56,729 bases of DNA from Nocardiopsis sp. JB363 (GTDB lineage: Bacteria > Actinomycetota > Actinomycetes > Streptosporangiales > Streptosporangiaceae), in the NCBI RefSeq assembly GCF_900143625.1, contig NZ_FRFF01000106.1:1-56729 (forward strand). Direction: 5' to 3'. The notes beneath the pieces are model-generated. The model had not been told where the DNA came from, ran no database searches, and was given only the letters and a program-made list of their open reading frames with translations. The position numbers were made by a program, and so were the translations under genes. How positions within the stretch are numbered: position 1 is the stretch's first letter; each line of letters begins with the position of its first letter. Positions 54,929 through 56,729 of the stretch are shown here, piece by piece.

Positions 54929-56193
54929 AGCGTATTTCAGCGAAAGGAATTAAATCATCTCGGATGTCTCTAGTAGACATTTTAGGGGAGTCAGTTTCGG
55001 GAATGATGACACGCCCAGGGCGGGCCGCGCTCACTAGCCTCGGTACGGTAATTGGTGTCACCGTTTTTGTTGCAACCCTCGGTCTTGCTTCTACTGCAGC
55101 TGGGCAGATCAGTTCGCGCTTCGACGCAATGGCGGCGACTGAGGTTACTGTTACGGACCAGACAAGCCTTCCAGATTTGCCTCTTGGTGTTATCCCCGGG
55201 TTTGGCGATGATCCGGAATTAGCCGCGTCGAAGATTAATGGTCTATCGGCTTCTGGAATTTACTTCACGCCGGATATTACGACAAGTGAAGATAATTCGG
55301 TGCAGGGTTCTTTGTGGCCGCCGGGTCCACCGAACGCTGAAAAGAATAGCGTCTCAGTCGACGTGATGGCGGTAACCCCTGGTTTTTTTACAGCTGTACA
55401 CGCGGAACTGCAACAAGGACGAGAGTTTGATATTTTCCATCAAACTAGGGAGGAACCGGTGGCTGTCCTAGGGCGGGCCACTGCACAGCGCCTCGGTTTG
55501 GGTACTGTTGAACAACAGCCGACAGTATTCATTGAAAACCAACCCTTTTCAGTTATCGGTATCGTTGATGATGTTGAACGTGTCCCCATGGCTCTTACTT
55601 CGGTGCTTATTCCGGATACCACTGCCAATCGAATTTGGGGAGCTCCTGGACCTGGCGAAGGCCAAGTCTCATTAGTCGTTGACACAGAAATTGGAGCAGC
55701 CCAACAAGTCGGAGCAGAAATCGCAACTGCAATAAGACCTGACTATCCAGGGGTGCTCCAAGTACAGATGCCGCCCGATCCACGCACACTCAGGGATGGA
55801 ATTAATAACGACATGACTGGGCTCTTCATGGCCTTGGCAGTAGTGTGTTTATTCGTGGGTGCGGTGGGTATCGCCAATACGACTTTAGTTTCGGTTATTG
55901 AGCGAGTTCCTGAGATTGGTCTCCGGCGGGCCTTGGGGGCAAGGAAATTCCATATTGCAGCTCAGTTTTTAATTGAGTCTGCTGGGCTCGGGTTCATCGG
56001 AGGTATGGTTGGAGCAACACTCGGAGCCAGTACAGTAATTGGTGTCTCTTTGGCACAAACCTGGGGGCCACTACTGGACCCCCGAACGATTATTTCCGCT
56101 CCTCTGGTCGGCGCAGGCATTGGTCTACTAGCGGGAGCCTACCCCTCATGGCGTGCAGCCCGTACCGAACCAGCTCAAGCGTTGCGCTCATGA
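54925..56193 (+). CDS. MacB/FtsX-type ABC transporter permease
   Basis: Protein of 422 residues in the FtsX/MacB permease layout. One membrane helix at about 38-62 precedes a large extracytoplasmic MacB core domain (about 63-295). Three further helices follow at about 300-325, 345-370 and 385-412. GLRRALGAR after the second helix is the typical coupling motif. With the adaptor and ATPase it forms a complete tripartite exporter. The likely substrate is the secreted I36-like protein or the lipoprotein; that link is from position only. Confidence 0.9.
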   Translation: MKRISAKGIKSSRMSLVDILGESVSGMMTRPGRAALTSLGTVIGVTVFVATLGLASTAAGQISSRFDAMAATEVTVTDQTSLPDLPLGVIPGFGDDPELAASKINGLSASGIYFTPDITTSEDNSVQGSLWPPGPPNAEKNSVSVDVMAVTPGFFTAVHAELQQGREFDIFHQTREEPVAVLGRATAQRLGLGTVEQQPTVFIENQPFSVIGIVDDVERVPMALTSVLIPDTTANRIWGAPGPGEGQVSLVVDTEIGAAQQVGAEIATAIRPDYPGVLQVQMPPDPRTLRDGINNDMTGLFMALAVVCLFVGAVGIANTTLVSVIERVPEIGLRRALGARKFHIAAQFLIESAGLGFIGGMVGATLGASTVIGVSLAQTWGPLLDPRTIISAPLVGAGIGLLAGAYPSWRAARTEPAQALRS

Positions 56194-56263
56194 GATGCCT
56201 TCCTTATGAAATATCCCTCATTCTAGAATAGTTGGATTGTTATATTCGAGGGGCTGGTTTATG

Positions 56264-56610
56264 GAGCCTTTTTCATCCTGCTTCTCGGAGCTGAAGGACC
56301 AGCACCGCGCGGGTGATCTGACCGGCACGTTGTGGGCAGCAGCGTAGACGGCGCAGCACCTTCCAGTTCTTGAGCTGAGCGATCGCCCTCTCACCAGGGC
56401 TACGCAGCTTGGCGTGGGTGGAGTTGGCGTCCTTCTTCCGCTGCGGCTTACCTCGCCCCTCGAACGGACAGAACACCACGTTCGAGAGTCCGACGTAGCC
56501 CTTGTCGCCCAGCCCGATCACCCTCGCGGCCTCGATGCGCTCGGCGATCTTCCAGATCGGGCCGCTTTGGTGTCGTGCACCGCGCCGGGCAGCGATCAGG
56601 AGGTCCACAG
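56264..56610 (-). mobile_element. IS element C, 3' part of an element-B relative
   Basis: Starts with the same terminal repeat as element B (GAGCCTTTTTCATCCTG at 56264) and covers the C-terminal transposase block WKIAERIEAARVIGLGDKG to LQLREAG in the same orientation. The upstream part (WTS then TGA, SLPGAVHDTKAAR, with a one-base loss) is out of frame. The copy is cut at 56610 by element D. It borders the low-GC island on the right, as B does on the left. Confidence 0.85.
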
Positions 56611-56611
56611 T

Positions 56612-56729
56612 GAGCCTTTTTCATTCTGAAGGCACTGGTCACAGCCGTGTACCGACCACGCGGAACCACCCCTGACAGCAAGGTCGGGTCGCCCGGAGGA
56701 GTCGCACCTCCGGGCTCCCACAGATCCCG
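56612..56729 (+). mobile_element. IS element D, left end only, running off the window
   Basis: Begins with GAGCCTTTTTCATTCTG and continues GGTCACAGCC, GGAACCACCCC and TGACAGCAAG, matching the left end of element B (GGTCACAGCC, GGAAACCACCC, TGACAGCAAG). It is thus the start of another copy, inserted into element C in the opposite orientation. The sequence ends inside it. Confidence 0.82.

Overview
The window is chromosomal DNA from a high-GC actinobacterium. Leaderless TANNNT promoters, a PknG/GlnX/GlnH locus and a duplicated citrate synthase family all point to Actinomycetia, and the flavour of the proteins suggests a Nocardiopsis-like organism (inference; no rRNA is present to confirm it). 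The first 32 bases look like a sequencing-library transposon adapter, and the last bases run into an insertion sequence, so both ends look like assembly edges.

Left part (0.25-12 kb) is propionyl-CoA and branched-chain carbon metabolism: a prpD-prpB-prpC methylcitrate-cycle operon, a dienelactone hydrolase, an O-methyltransferase and a secreted GH64 beta-1,3-glucanase. An opposing, tightly overlapping valine-degradation operon (mmsA, acyl-CoA dehydrogenase, 3-hydroxyisobutyryl-CoA hydrolase, mmsB) ends in propionyl-CoA. A compact cobalamin riboswitch lies in the mmsA leader. Propionyl-CoA can leave by the B12-dependent methylmalonyl route or by the B12-independent methylcitrate cycle, so a B12 sensor here is a striking regulatory link.

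Middle part (12-26 kb): a large gene interrupted by a 7-bp tandem repeat that shifts its frame (candidate phase-variable locus), an Rpn/PD-(D/E)XK-like protein, a STAND NTPase with TPRs, a TetR regulator, a BNR-repeat protein paired with a MoaD-like ubiquitin-fold protein, a DUF418 membrane protein, a two-component system, an alcohol dehydrogenase, a zinc-ribbon SDR protein and isopentenyl-diphosphate isomerase.

26-36 kb holds an expanded PknG signalling operon: coiled-coil protein, PknG kinase, PP2C phosphatase, vWA protein, zinc-ribbon FHA protein, GlnX and the amino-acid-binding lipoprotein GlnH. It reads as a nutrient-sensing relay from periplasm to central metabolism; citrate synthase gltA lies nearby. 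36-48 kb contains an ATPase, a macrolide-glycosyltransferase-type resistance gene with a 9-residue leader peptide and attenuator-like hairpins, an ABM protein, an HdeD-like membrane protein, gltA, prfC, a TetR/acyl-CoA dehydrogenase divergent pair with three palindromic operators, an NmrA-like protein and a second two-component system.

From 48.4 kb the sequence changes. An IS5-family element is abutted by a second IS whose relatives bracket a low-GC island (about 50.3-56.2 kb). The island carries a secreted I36/crystallin-like protein, a lipoprotein, and a MacB-type tripartite exporter (peptidoglycan-binding HlyD-like adaptor, ATPase, FtsX permease). It looks like a composite-transposon cargo and is the best candidate in the window for an undescribed secretion or antagonism system.
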